Source of the DNA: Actinomyces glycerinitolerans
GTDB lineage: Bacteria; Actinomycetota; Actinomycetes; Actinomycetales; Actinomycetaceae
Length of the DNA: 64,000 bases
Assembly (NCBI RefSeq): GCF_900098745.1
Contig: NZ_FQTT01000015.1
Span: 158,558-222,557 of the forward strand
Reading direction: 5' to 3'
Both the position numbers and the translations under genes were made by a program. Under the pieces are notes generated by a model. It saw only the letters and a list, made by a program, of their open reading frames with translations. It did no database searches and was not told the DNA's origin. This document shows, in pieces, positions 1 to 8,230 of this stretch (position 1 is its first letter; every line of letters starts with the position of its first letter).

Positions 1-23
1 AGTGGTCGTTGACTTCTGGTCCA

Positions 24-611
24 CTACTGCTCGGCCTCTTCGACCGGAACTATGCGGCTCGCCAGCCACGGGGCGCTCCCGCTAGTGCGGATTACCAAGA
101 CATCGTAGCGGCCGGCGTCGGTGGGGATTTTCACAGTCGCCACATAGGCGCTGGCGTCCTCGATGATGGTTCCGGAACCGGTCAGCTCGTGCACGGGGAT
201 GTTCGCCGGATCGACATAGACGTAGGCTTCGGCGGCCTCCTGAGTCAGGTGCGGGTCCAAGCCCGCCCACCAGGTGTCGTAGTCCAGTTCCGGGTGCGCG
301 AATGCCTCCAGAGCGGCCTCGGCCGCTGCTATGGCGGCAGCGCGTGATTCCTCATCCCACACGGCGGGATCGGGGGAGATGGTCTGACCCGTGTCCTCAT
401 TCACCGAGCCCTCGGGGGCGAGCGTGAACTGGCTCGGATCGGGGCGCGCGAAGTCGGTCGCGGCCCCCGAGGGAGTCGCCGTCGCCGTTGTGGCCGGTGC
501 GGAGCCGGCCGTTCCCTCCGGTTGAGTCTCGGTACTGCAGCCGGAGGCCCCGACTGCAAGGACGGCGGCGGCTAGCGCCCAGCGTGAAGCCGCTCTTGTC
601 AGTCGTCCCAT
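24..611 (-). CDS. Putative lipoprotein, conjugation-associated, unknown function
   Basis: This is a 195-residue protein with an N-terminal signal of the lipoprotein type: a short basic stretch, a hydrophobic core and a lipobox ending VGASGC at about residue 25. A Thr/Ala/Pro-rich linker follows, then a globular domain of about 130 residues. It has no recognisable enzymatic motif. The size and the two-layer pattern (helical half, then a strand-rich C-terminus) resemble NTF2-like accessory proteins of Gram-positive conjugation systems, which is inference only. The ATG start has GAGAGG upstream at good spacing. It is divergent from the transfer operon beginning at 834 and shares its intergenic region. 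It probably sits on the outer face of the cell membrane. Confidence 0.7.
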   Translation of the reverse strand: MGRLTRAASRWALAAAVLAVGASGCSTETQPEGTAGSAPATTATATPSGAATDFARPDPSQFTLAPEGSVNEDTGQTISPDPAVWDEESRAAAIAAAEAALEAFAHPELDYDTWWAGLDPHLTQEAAEAYVYVDPANIPVHELTGSGTIIEDASAYVATVKIPTDAGRYDVLVIRTSGSAPWLASRIVPVEEAEQ

Positions 612-707
612 GCCGACAACCTCTCATAATCACATGAATGATCCTGGCCGCGTCGGAGCCGTCCGTATGCTGGTCGGCGCGCGACGACGCTATATTACTC
701 GGGTAAA

Positions 708-757
708 ACCTAACTATAGGTAACAACAACGAGCTTGATCTGTCAATGTTGTTGTTA
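708..757. promoter_or_regulatory. Two inverted repeats in the divergent promoter region of the transfer operon
   Basis: Between the leftward lipoprotein gene and the rightward DUF6668 gene lie two adjacent inverted repeats. The first is ACCTA-acta-TAGGT at 708-721. The second has arms TAACAACAAC (721-730) and GTTGTTGTTA (748-757) around a 17-nt spacer. The stretch is noticeably more AT-rich than its surroundings. The position fits an operator for the transfer genes. The second repeat could also form an RNA hairpin in the 5' leader, about 75 nt before the DUF6668 start. No regulator gene is visible nearby. Confidence 0.4.
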
Positions 758-833
758 TCGTGGTGTGCATCTACACTCTTTGCGTAACAGCCGATCCGCG
801 GGGGTCGAACCATTACCGAGGAGATACGTCCCT

Positions 834-1466
834 GTGCCAGAAACCGCCAACCCGTGGCTCTCATCGCCAGAGCCGGAACCGGTGCCGTACACTCCGGTCT
901 CGGTTGAGATGCCGCCGCTTACCGGCCCTGCGGCCCCGCAGGACAACGTGTCCGCGCCCGAGCGGGATCTGCTGCCGGTCCGTGACCGCCCGGGAAACGC
1001 TGAGCTGTGGTGGGTGGGCGCGCATGGAGGAGCCGGTGAGTCGACGTTGTCGGCGCTCGTACCCGAATGGCGGAGTGCCGGGCACTGTTGGCCCCGTCCG
1101 CCGATCGATGAGCGTGCGCGAGCGGTGCTCGTGGCGAGATCAAGCGCCTACGGACTGCAGGCGGCGCAGAGTGCGGTGACCCAGTGGGCGGCGGGGGCAG
1201 TTCCTCATGTCGACCTCCTCGGGCTGGTGATCATTGCCGACGCCCCCGGGCGTCTGCCGCGACCGCTGCGTGAGCTTGCGCAGGTGGTCGGTGGGGGAGC
1301 GCCCCGCGTCTGGCAGTTGCCCTGGGTGGAACCCTGGCGGCTAGGAGAGCTGCCTGCGCCGGCGGAGTCTCCACGGGCGGTGCGCCGCCTCGTCAAAGAC
1401 CTGAACCTTCTCATTGACGGAACCGATGTGGACGCCGATGGCGCCAACGAACGAAAGGAACACTGA
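834..1466 (+). CDS. DUF6668 family protein (conjugative transfer locus)
   Basis: This 210-residue protein has a degenerate P-loop-like motif GAHGGAGEST at about residues 62-71, preceded by a Pro-rich N-terminus. That motif and its place at the head of an actinobacterial transfer operon match the DUF6668 family, whose function is unknown. The open frame extends upstream to 735. The GTG at 834 is preferred because GAGGAGA lies about 9 nt before it, while the longer N-terminus reads through non-coding hairpin sequence. The third residue of the classical GKS/T loop is Glu here (GES), so ATP hydrolysis is doubtful. The stop overlaps the ATG of the next gene, which implies coupled translation. Confidence 0.75.
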   Translation: MPETANPWLSSPEPEPVPYTPVSVEMPPLTGPAAPQDNVSAPERDLLPVRDRPGNAELWWVGAHGGAGESTLSALVPEWRSAGHCWPRPPIDERARAVLVARSSAYGLQAAQSAVTQWAAGAVPHVDLLGLVIIADAPGRLPRPLRELAQVVGGGAPRVWQLPWVEPWRLGELPAPAESPRAVRRLVKDLNLLIDGTDVDADGANERKEH

Positions 1467-1765
1467 TGGTTTTCGCGCATGCAACACAGGCCGTGACCGA
1501 GGTCGTGCTGTCGCTGCCGTTCGATCTGCCCGATCCGGACCCGGTGCAGCCGCCGGGCACCGAGGGTTTCACCTCGATCATGGGATGGGCCAAGTGGATC
1601 GCTTTGGCGGTGTGCATCCTCGGCCTGTTCGCCGCCGGGGCGCTGATGGCGATCCAGTCCCGTCGGGGCGAGGGCGGCGAGCACGTAGGCAAGATCGGGA
1701 TGGCGCTCGGAGGCACCATCGTGATCTCCGCGGCCGCGTCGCTCGTCGGCTTCCTCGTCGGCTGA
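1466..1765 (+). CDS. Small two-TM protein, TrbC/VirB2-like position
   Basis: The product is 99 residues with two hydrophobic segments, at about residues 40-60 and 76-98, separated by a short charged loop (QSRRGEGGE). Its size, topology and place directly before channel genes resemble the TrbC/VirB2 pilin-like proteins. The sequence alone does not prove that assignment. There is no strong signal-peptidase site, only a hydrophobic N-terminus. AAAGGAA precedes the ATG at 1466, which overlaps the upstream stop. The final residues VGFLVG run straight into the stop, so the C-terminus lies within or just past the membrane. Confidence 0.65.
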   Translation: MVFAHATQAVTEVVLSLPFDLPDPDPVQPPGTEGFTSIMGWAKWIALAVCILGLFAAGALMAIQSRRGEGGEHVGKIGMALGGTIVISAAASLVGFLVG

Positions 1766-1801
1766 GAGACCGGGCAAGTGGTAGCCGAGGGAAGCGGATC
1801 G

Positions 1802-2557
1802 GTGCACCGGCGGGCTCGGTTGGGACGCGTTGCGGCGCCGGCAGTCGCCATGGTGATAATGCTGGGGCTCGTCGCCGGCTGCGGAAGCAGTACGCAGGAT
1901 GAGTCGGCGTCCGCCGCCCCGGTGACGGACACACCCGCCGTCGCGTCAGCCGACGTGACGGCGGCGGAGGAGCAGGCCGGCTCTGAGGATACCGATACTG
2001 CCGGTGCCGCCAGCACGAGCGTGTGTGGTCTGAGTGGTGAAGTGACGGAGCAGGCTCGCCTTGCGAAGGCGCCCGATGTCGACTACTGGGATTACCAAGG
2101 AACCGTCGCCTATCCCGTCTCTGAGCAATATGGTCCCGGTGCGACCGCTGATTCCGGCTATCGCTATTGCTTCCAACGATCGCCTGAGGGAGCGGTGTTC
2201 GCTGCGGCGAATGCACTTGCCGCAGCTAGCGACCCTGAGACCTCCTCCGCATGGGCTTACTACGCCCTTAGTCAGGGTGAGTTTCATGACCAACTGATGG
2301 CTGAAGTTGATACCCCGTCAGATTCCACGGGCGTTCGGCTCGAGATCACGGGATTCCGCTTGCTCGCTTACGACGGCCGTAGTGCAAGGGTTGATCTTTC
2401 TGCGTCAGGTTCCGCCCAAGGGTCAAGCATCACTGCATCGATCACCTATTCTCTTATTTGGGAGGACGGAGATTGGAAGATCGACGCCAGTGTGAGTGCA
2501 CCGTTTGACTTCGCAACGATTCCCGACGCCTCGGGGTATATCGCCTGGGGGGCGTGA
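1802..2557 (+). CDS. Lipoprotein with NTF2-like C-terminal domain, T4SS accessory
   Basis: The protein has a lipoprotein signal (hydrophobic core then lipobox LVAGC at about residue 27), a low-complexity Ala/Thr/Asp linker and a C-terminal domain of about 190 residues. That domain is shared with the protein encoded at 2652-3449. The C-terminal half (…IWEDGDWKID…) has the strand pattern expected of an NTF2-like fold as in TcpC/VirB8 proteins; this is inferred. GTG at 1802 is preferred over an in-frame GTG at 1778 because GAGGGAAG precedes it. The segment encoded by 2010-2199 is almost identical in DNA to 2902-3091 in the next gene, although the rest of the two genes has diverged. Confidence 0.65.
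   Translation: MHRRARLGRVAAPAVAMVIMLGLVAGCGSSTQDESASAAPVTDTPAVASADVTAAEEQAGSEDTDTAGAASTSVCGLSGEVTEQARLAKAPDVDYWDYQGTVAYPVSEQYGPGATADSGYRYCFQRSPEGAVFAAANALAAASDPETSSAWAYYALSQGEFHDQLMAEVDTPSDSTGVRLEITGFRLLAYDGRSARVDLSASGSAQGSSITASITYSLIWEDGDWKIDASVSAPFDFATIPDASGYIAWGA
2010..2199 (+). repeat. 190-bp near-identical tract, copy 1
   Basis: This tract matches 2902-3091 at 189 of 190 positions with no gap and in the same reading frame. The single difference is C at 2146 against T at 3038, a silent Thr codon change. Similarity drops sharply on both sides. It encodes the segment from STSVCGLSGE to SPEGAVF in both proteins. Confidence 0.95.
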
Positions 2558-2651
2558 TGTCATCATTACCCTGGAGTTGAGTCTGGTGAATCGAAGAAAC
2601 TCATAATCCCTGTCCACTTGAGATAAAACGATCAGTGAGGAGTCAAGTACA

Positions 2652-3449
2652 GTGACAAACGAAAGTAGCGGCATTGAGAACGACGAGCGCGGCCCGTTTG
2701 GTCGGCCTGGCTTCATTGCGGCAGCGCTGATCGTTGTGCTGATTGCGGTGCTCGGAATCGTGGTGGGTGTGACCAATGTGCTGCGTGACGACTCCGCGCC
2801 GGAGAGCGCGTCGACGGCTTCCGTCGCGGTCCCGGCGACGGCATCACCTTCAACGTCATCCGCAGCAGCGGATGAATCTACGGGGGGTTCCGAGGGATCG
2901 ACCAGCACGAGCGTGTGTGGTCTGAGTGGTGAAGTGACGGAGCAGGCTCGCCTTGCGAAGGCGCCCGATGTCGACTACTGGGATTACCAAGGAACCGTCG
3001 CCTATCCCGTCTCTGAGCAATATGGTCCCGGTGCGACTGCTGATTCCGGCTATCGCTATTGCTTCCAACGATCGCCTGAGGGAGCGGTGTTTGCGACAGC
3101 TAACGCCGTCGTGCAGGGCAGCGACGAGTCCACGGTGAAAGCGTGGCTCGATTACTTCGTGACGGGCCCCGCCCGTGACCAGGTGCTCTCAGCCGGGGCC
3201 GGCTCCTCGACCGGCTCTGGCACCCGCGTGGAAATCGCGGGCTTCCGGGTCCTGGCCTACGACGGCGACTCCGCTCGGATCGACGTCGCCGTGCGCGGCT
3301 CTGCTTCGGGCAAGACCATCAATCTCTCGATGGTCTACCCGCTAGTGTGGGAGGACGGGGACTGGAAGCTCAACGTCACCGATGCCAGCGCACCGATCGA
3401 CGTGACCACGATTCCAGACCTGGCCGGATACATCACCTGGGGGGCGTAA
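2652..3449 (+). CDS. Membrane-anchored NTF2-like protein, paralogue of the upstream lipoprotein
   Basis: The 265-residue protein has one N-terminal TM segment (about residues 17-38), a Ser/Thr/Ala linker and the same extracytoplasmic domain as the lipoprotein encoded just upstream. It therefore presents the same domain from a TM anchor in place of a lipid anchor. The two may form a hetero-oligomer or ring in the envelope, which is inference by analogy with TcpC/VirB8. The start is GTG at 2652 with GAGGAG about 9 nt upstream. The TAA stop shares its last base with the ATG of the following channel gene. An intergenic stretch of about 95 nt separates it from its paralogue. Confidence 0.65.
   Translation: MTNESSGIENDERGPFGRPGFIAAALIVVLIAVLGIVVGVTNVLRDDSAPESASTASVAVPATASPSTSSAAADESTGGSEGSTSTSVCGLSGEVTEQARLAKAPDVDYWDYQGTVAYPVSEQYGPGATADSGYRYCFQRSPEGAVFATANAVVQGSDESTVKAWLDYFVTGPARDQVLSAGAGSSTGSGTRVEIAGFRVLAYDGDSARIDVAVRGSASGKTINLSMVYPLVWEDGDWKLNVTDASAPIDVTTIPDLAGYITWGA
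2902..3091 (+). repeat. 190-bp near-identical tract, copy 2
   Basis: This is the partner of 2010-2199, offset by 892 bp, with one silent mismatch. It lies inside the coding region of the TM-anchored paralogue. Confidence 0.95.
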
Positions 3450-5149
3450 TGGCTGACGGATGCAGTGGTTGGAGATTCTTCAACCCAATGTGCCATGTCA
3501 GCCAGGGCGTCGAAGCTGTCGTCGGTGATGCGATCGAGAACATGGCCAACGCCGTCATGGAGGCGTTCGGTAAGGCGATTGCCTCCGTGGGAACGATCTG
3601 GGTCAATATTGGAACGCCGAACTTGACGGACTCCGGTGGTGTTGACTCCGCCATCTCCGCAGACGAGATTCCCCCGAACAGTCTTAGGCTCGAGAGGGTG
3701 ATGGACTATGTGGTGTGGGTCAGTCTTGCGGTCGCAATACTCTCGTTGCTGATACTGGGCGCCATGATCGCCGCGCGTATGCGGGCCGGCGATGGTGTGA
3801 TGGCCGTCGGTAGGGTCGGTCTCATCCTGGGCGCGGTCGTGTTGATATCCGGCGCGAGCGCCCTGGTAAGCGGTTTTATGCCGACCAGGCCCAGCCGCGT
3901 CGGCGGAGCTGCGCTGTTCTTGCAGTCTGCCTTGTGGTGGTACATGGGTGCGGCGGCGATCCTGTCTGTGATCGTCGGCGGTGCGCGTATGGCGTGGGAG
4001 CAGCGTGCGGAGCCTGGCCGCGAGGTCGTCAAGAGTCTGATGACGCTCGTGGTGGTCGCGGGTGCCGGGGTGACTGTGGTCAGCATACTGATCCGGTCGG
4101 GCGATATGTTCTCGACGTGGATTATCGACAGCTCCCTGGACTGCACGGTCTCGGAGGAGGGGTCGACATGCTTCGGCGAGAACATGATCACGCTACTCGC
4201 GCTTACCGCGAATCCGGCAACCGGCTCCCTGGGACCTATGCTCATCATTATTCTCGGTCTGGTAGCCGTACTAGCCGCCGCATTTCAGGTGGTGCTCATG
4301 GTTGCCCGCGGCGGAATGCTCGTCATTCTCACCGGCATTCTGCCGCTGGCGGCATCCTTCACCAACACGGAGATGGGCAAGGGCTGGTTCAAGAAGTGCG
4401 TGTCCTGGCTGGTGGCCTTCATCCTGTACAAGCCCGCAGCTGCGATCATCTACGCCGCCGCCTTCCAGCTGGCCGGTACGGACGTGTTCAAAGATGACGG
4501 TACCGGGCTCTTGGCTGTGCTTACGGGTCTCATGCTCATGATCCTCGCCCTGTTCGCCATGCCTGCGCTCATGCGCTTCGTCACGCCCATGGTCGGATCA
4601 CTGTCCGCGGGTGCCGGTGGTGGTGCACTGGCCGCCGGTGCCATGGTTGCGCTGCCCACCGGCGCTGCCCAGCTGGGTCGCCTGGCCTCCGGCAGCTCCT
4701 CGGGGTCCGACGGCGCCTCGGGAGCGAATGGCAGAAGCGGTACAGACGGCAAGTCCGGTACCTCTACGCAGGCGCCAACCGGTGGCGGTCAGGGAGACGG
4801 CAACCGGCAGCAACAAGCTGCCGGAGCACAGCAGACCGGGACGTCCGGCGGCAAACAGAGCGGCAGTACCGGCGCCGCCGGAGGCAAGGGAGCAGGTACG
4901 GCGGGCGCGGGAGGCGGAAGCGCCGGTGCCGCCGGTGGTGGAGCGGCGGCCGGAGGCGGTGCTGCCGCCGGTGGAGCCGCTGCCGGTGGCGGGGCGGCCG
5001 CAGCAGGAACCGCCGCCGGCCCAATCGGCATCGCCGCGGGCGTGGCTATCGATGCGGGCAAGAAGGCCATGGACACCGCGGTGGGTGCGGCGCAGTCGCT
5101 CGGTGATGCAGCAACCGGTGAAGGAGGCGGGCCGGATGGCAGCCGTTGA
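3449..5149 (+). CDS. VirB6/TrbL-like polytopic channel protein of the T4SS
   Basis: This 566-residue protein has at least six hydrophobic segments. They start at about residue 89, and include a long pair around LGPMLIIILGLVAVL and a final one before PALMRFVTPM. A Gly/Ala/Ser/Gln-rich, low-complexity tail of about 150 residues follows. That layout is typical of VirB6/TrbL-type inner-membrane channel proteins of Gram-positive conjugation systems. The open frame extends upstream to 3347, but ATG 3449 overlaps the previous stop (TAATG) and begins a sensible N-terminus (MADGCSGWRFFNP). The tail is made of near-repeats (GGAAAGGG types) and is probably disordered. The stop overlaps the next gene by 14 bp. 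Confidence 0.8.
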   Translation: MADGCSGWRFFNPMCHVSQGVEAVVGDAIENMANAVMEAFGKAIASVGTIWVNIGTPNLTDSGGVDSAISADEIPPNSLRLERVMDYVVWVSLAVAILSLLILGAMIAARMRAGDGVMAVGRVGLILGAVVLISGASALVSGFMPTRPSRVGGAALFLQSALWWYMGAAAILSVIVGGARMAWEQRAEPGREVVKSLMTLVVVAGAGVTVVSILIRSGDMFSTWIIDSSLDCTVSEEGSTCFGENMITLLALTANPATGSLGPMLIIILGLVAVLAAAFQVVLMVARGGMLVILTGILPLAASFTNTEMGKGWFKKCVSWLVAFILYKPAAAIIYAAAFQLAGTDVFKDDGTGLLAVLTGLMLMILALFAMPALMRFVTPMVGSLSAGAGGGALAAGAMVALPTGAAQLGRLASGSSSGSDGASGANGRSGTDGKSGTSTQAPTGGGQGDGNRQQQAAGAQQTGTSGGKQSGSTGAAGGKGAGTAGAGGGSAGAAGGGAAAGGGAAAGGAAAGGGAAAAGTAAGPIGIAAGVAIDAGKKAMDTAVGAAQSLGDAATGEGGGPDGSR

Positions 5150-6644
5150 GACGCGTACCGGACCGCGAACCTACGGGAACTGGCAGCGGCCCGCATCCCC
5201 TGGAATCCTCGGTCTCGGTTCGGTGGGTACCGGGCTGCTGCTGGCCGGATTGATCATTGTGGTGATCACCGTGATGGTCTCGGACCTGCTGCACGCCCTG
5301 GGAGTTGCCGCGCTGCTGGGCGTGCTGATGCTGGCGGTGCTGACCAAAGACGCCCACGGCAAGAGCCTGGTCTCCCGGAGCGGGGCGCGCATCGCCTGGT
5401 GGTCGGCGCGCTCGCGCGGCCTGACCATCTACCGCTCGGGCCCGCTGGGGCGCACGCTGTGGGGCACTTACCAGCTGCCCGGTCTTGCTGCTCCCACCCG
5501 GCTGAGCGAGCACATGGATTCCTACGGACGCAAGTTCGCGCTGCTGTACACACCGGCGACCGGCTCGTACTCGGTGGTCATCGGTGCCGAGCCCGACGGC
5601 GCGGCGCTGGTGGACCAGGAACAGATCGACATCTGGGTCGCGGATTGGGGGCACTGGCTGGCGAATCTGGGAGACGAGCCCGGAATCGAGGCCGCCTCGG
5701 TGACGATTGAGACCGCACCCGATTCGGGCACCAGGCTGCGCCGGGAAGTGAGCACCAACGTTGATTCGGAGGCGCCCGCATTCGCCCGAGAGATGCTCCG
5801 GGAGGTCGTCGACCGCTATCCCGCGGGCTCCTCCACCGTGCGGGCCTTCGTCGCCGTCACCTTCAGTGCGGCACCACGATCTGGCGGGCGTAAGCGGAAG
5901 GCGGAGGAAATGGGCCGCGAATTGGCGGCGCGTCTGCCCGGGCTGACGGCCGGACTGCAGGCCACCGGCGCGGGCGCCGCCCACCCGCTGTCCGCCCAGG
6001 AGCTGTGCGAGGTCATCCGGATCGCCTATGACCCGGCCGCGGCGGTGCTCATTGATGAGGCGCATGCGGCGGGGGAGGTACCGGAGCTCTCCTGGCCCGA
6101 CGTCGGCCCCACCGCCACCCAGGCCTCATGGGACGGCTATCGGCATGACAGCGCCTACTCGTGCACCTGGGCGATGACCCAGGCCCCGCGGGGCAACGTG
6201 CAGTCGGGCATCCTTGCGCGGCTGCTGGCCCCGCACCGGGACATCGACCGCAAGCGCGTCACGTTGCTGTACCGGCCCATTGACGCCGCGAGAGCTGCCG
6301 CGATCGTGGAGGCGGATCTGCGTGCGGCCGAGTTTCGGATGACGTCCACGGACAAGCCGGCGGCCCGCGACAGCCTCGCCGTGCGGGCGGCTGCGGCGAC
6401 CGCCCAGGAGGAGGCCTCCGGTGCGGGCCTGACGCAGTTCGGCATGCTGGTGACGGCAACCGTCGCCGACCGGGACCGGGAGGCCGACGCGCGAGCTGCT
6501 ATCGACAACCTGGCGGCCACCGCCCGGCTGCGGTTGCGACCCGTGTACGGCTCGCAGGACTCCGCGTTCGCGGCGGCCCTGCCCCTGGGGCTGGTGCTGC
6601 CCAAGCACATTAAGGTCCCGGCCGAATTGAGAGACAAGCTATGA
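5136..6644 (+). CDS. SCO6880-like protein (T4SS, VirB3/VirB4-N-like)
   Basis: The 502-residue protein starts MAAVETRTGPRTYGNWQ and carries two close TM segments in residues 24-75, then a large soluble region. SCO6880-family proteins are named from Streptomyces. They sit directly before the VirB4-like ATPase in actinobacterial conjugative elements and resemble PrgI/VirB3 plus the N-terminal part of VirB4. Here the order is conserved. The ATG at 5136 is chosen because AAGGAGG lies just upstream. The open frame runs back to 4611, but that part is a shadow of the channel gene. No Walker motifs are present, so it is structural and not an ATPase. Confidence 0.85.
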   Translation: MAAVETRTGPRTYGNWQRPASPGILGLGSVGTGLLLAGLIIVVITVMVSDLLHALGVAALLGVLMLAVLTKDAHGKSLVSRSGARIAWWSARSRGLTIYRSGPLGRTLWGTYQLPGLAAPTRLSEHMDSYGRKFALLYTPATGSYSVVIGAEPDGAALVDQEQIDIWVADWGHWLANLGDEPGIEAASVTIETAPDSGTRLRREVSTNVDSEAPAFAREMLREVVDRYPAGSSTVRAFVAVTFSAAPRSGGRKRKAEEMGRELAARLPGLTAGLQATGAGAAHPLSAQELCEVIRIAYDPAAAVLIDEAHAAGEVPELSWPDVGPTATQASWDGYRHDSAYSCTWAMTQAPRGNVQSGILARLLAPHRDIDRKRVTLLYRPIDAARAAAIVEADLRAAEFRMTSTDKPAARDSLAVRAAAATAQEEASGAGLTQFGMLVTATVADRDREADARAAIDNLAATARLRLRPVYGSQDSAFAAALPLGLVLPKHIKVPAELRDKL

Positions 6645-8230
6645 GCAAGCGATTACCACGCAAGCAGCGCAAGAAACTCAGCAAGGGAAAGCGGGAGCAG
6701 ACGGAGAGCAAGCGCGAAGTGCGCCCGCAGCGGCCGCCCATGCGCGGCTGGCTGGGACGCGGCCGTGGGTCTTCCAGCTACGTGCAGGCGGCCGACGAGT
6801 GGCGGGGCACCACCGTGCAGGTGTGCGGGCTGTGGCCCTACGCGATCGGCACCGGTACCCCCATGGTCGGGGTGCCTCTCGGACGCCACATCCACACCGG
6901 CGCCACCCTGTGCTGCGATCCGATCTCCTGGTTCCAGCGCGCCAAGCTCATCTCCAACCCGAGCGCATTCGTGTTGGGCAAGCCTGGACTGGGCAAGTCC
7001 ACCATCGTGCGCCGTATGGCCACCGGCCTGGCCGGCTACGGCGTCATGCCACTGGTGCTGGGTGACCTCAAGCCGGACTACGTGGACCTCATTGAGGCGC
7101 TGGGAGGGCAGGTGATCACCCTCGGGCGCGGCCGCGGCTATCTGAACATCCTCGACCCGGGTGAGGCCGGCGAGGCGGCCGCTCGGCTGCGCCAGGCCGG
7201 ATACAGTCGGGAGGCCGCACAGGTACTTGCCGACGCTCACGGCCGCCGGCACACCATGGTCTCCGCCCTACTCACCATTCTGCGTTCCTCTCCGCCCACC
7301 GATCGCGAGGAGACGATCATTGACCGGGCGCTGAAATACCTGGATGCCCACCACGACGGCGTACCCGTCCTGGGAGACCTGCTGCGTGTCATCCAGGACG
7401 GGCCGGCGGAGGTCCGCGCGGTTGCGCTCGACCGTGGCGACGATGTCCGCTATCAGGCGATCACCGAGAACCTGGAGGCATCCCTGATCGGCCTGGTGGG
7501 CGGCGGCCGCCTGGGCGAGACCTTCGCCCGGCCCACCACCAACCCCATGCGACGCGACGCACCGGTCGTATACGACGTCTCCGCGATCGACGACTCGGAG
7601 ATGGACCTTCAGGCGGCCACCCTCCTGGCCTGCTGGTCGGCCGGCTTCGGCACGGTAAACGTCGCCAACGCCCTGGCCGACGCCGGTCTGGAGCCGCGCC
7701 GTCACTACTTCGTCATCCTGGACGAGCTGTGGCGGGCACTGCGCGCCGGCCGCGGCATGGTCGACCGCGTCGACGCGCTCACCCGCCTCAACCGCCAGCG
7801 CGGGGTCGGCATGGCCATGATCTCCCACACCATGAGCGATCTGCTGGCCCTGGCCAACGAGGAGGACCGGATGAAGGCCCGCGGATTCGTAGAGCGCTCG
7901 GGGATGGTGATCTGTGGCGGACTGCCATCGGCGGAGATGCCCCAGCTGACTGCGGCGGTGCCGTTCTCGCAGGCAGAGCAGGAAATGCTCATCGGCTGGC
8001 AGGATCCGCCCGCATGGGATCCGTCCACCGGCCGGGAGGCGGAGCCTCCCGGCCGCGGCAAGTTCTTAGTAAAGGTCGGAGGCCGTCCCGGCATCCCCGT
8101 AAACGTCCAGCTCACCAGCACCGAGCTGAGCATCAACGACACCAACAGGCTCTGGCACGAGCAGTCGCGCGTGGGCAGACGAACCGCCCCCGCAGACCCG
8201 GTCCAGGAGAAAGTGGGCGCAGACGCATGA
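6641..8230 (+). CDS. VirB4/TraE-like ATPase of the T4SS
   Basis: This is a 529-residue ATPase. Walker A is GKPGLGKST at residues 113-121. The Walker B acidic pair is D361/E362 in FVILDELW. The N-terminal 35 residues are strongly basic. It should power assembly of, or transport through, the conjugation channel at the cytoplasmic face. It is shorter than full-length VirB4 (about 800 residues) because the N-terminal part is carried by the separate SCO6880-like protein upstream. Overlaps of 4 bp with both neighbours indicate tight coupling. Confidence 0.9.
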   Translation: MSKRLPRKQRKKLSKGKREQTESKREVRPQRPPMRGWLGRGRGSSSYVQAADEWRGTTVQVCGLWPYAIGTGTPMVGVPLGRHIHTGATLCCDPISWFQRAKLISNPSAFVLGKPGLGKSTIVRRMATGLAGYGVMPLVLGDLKPDYVDLIEALGGQVITLGRGRGYLNILDPGEAGEAAARLRQAGYSREAAQVLADAHGRRHTMVSALLTILRSSPPTDREETIIDRALKYLDAHHDGVPVLGDLLRVIQDGPAEVRAVALDRGDDVRYQAITENLEASLIGLVGGGRLGETFARPTTNPMRRDAPVVYDVSAIDDSEMDLQAATLLACWSAGFGTVNVANALADAGLEPRRHYFVILDELWRALRAGRGMVDRVDALTRLNRQRGVGMAMISHTMSDLLALANEEDRMKARGFVERSGMVICGGLPSAEMPQLTAAVPFSQAEQEMLIGWQDPPAWDPSTGREAEPPGRGKFLVKVGGRPGIPVNVQLTSTELSINDTNRLWHEQSRVGRRTAPADPVQEKVGADA

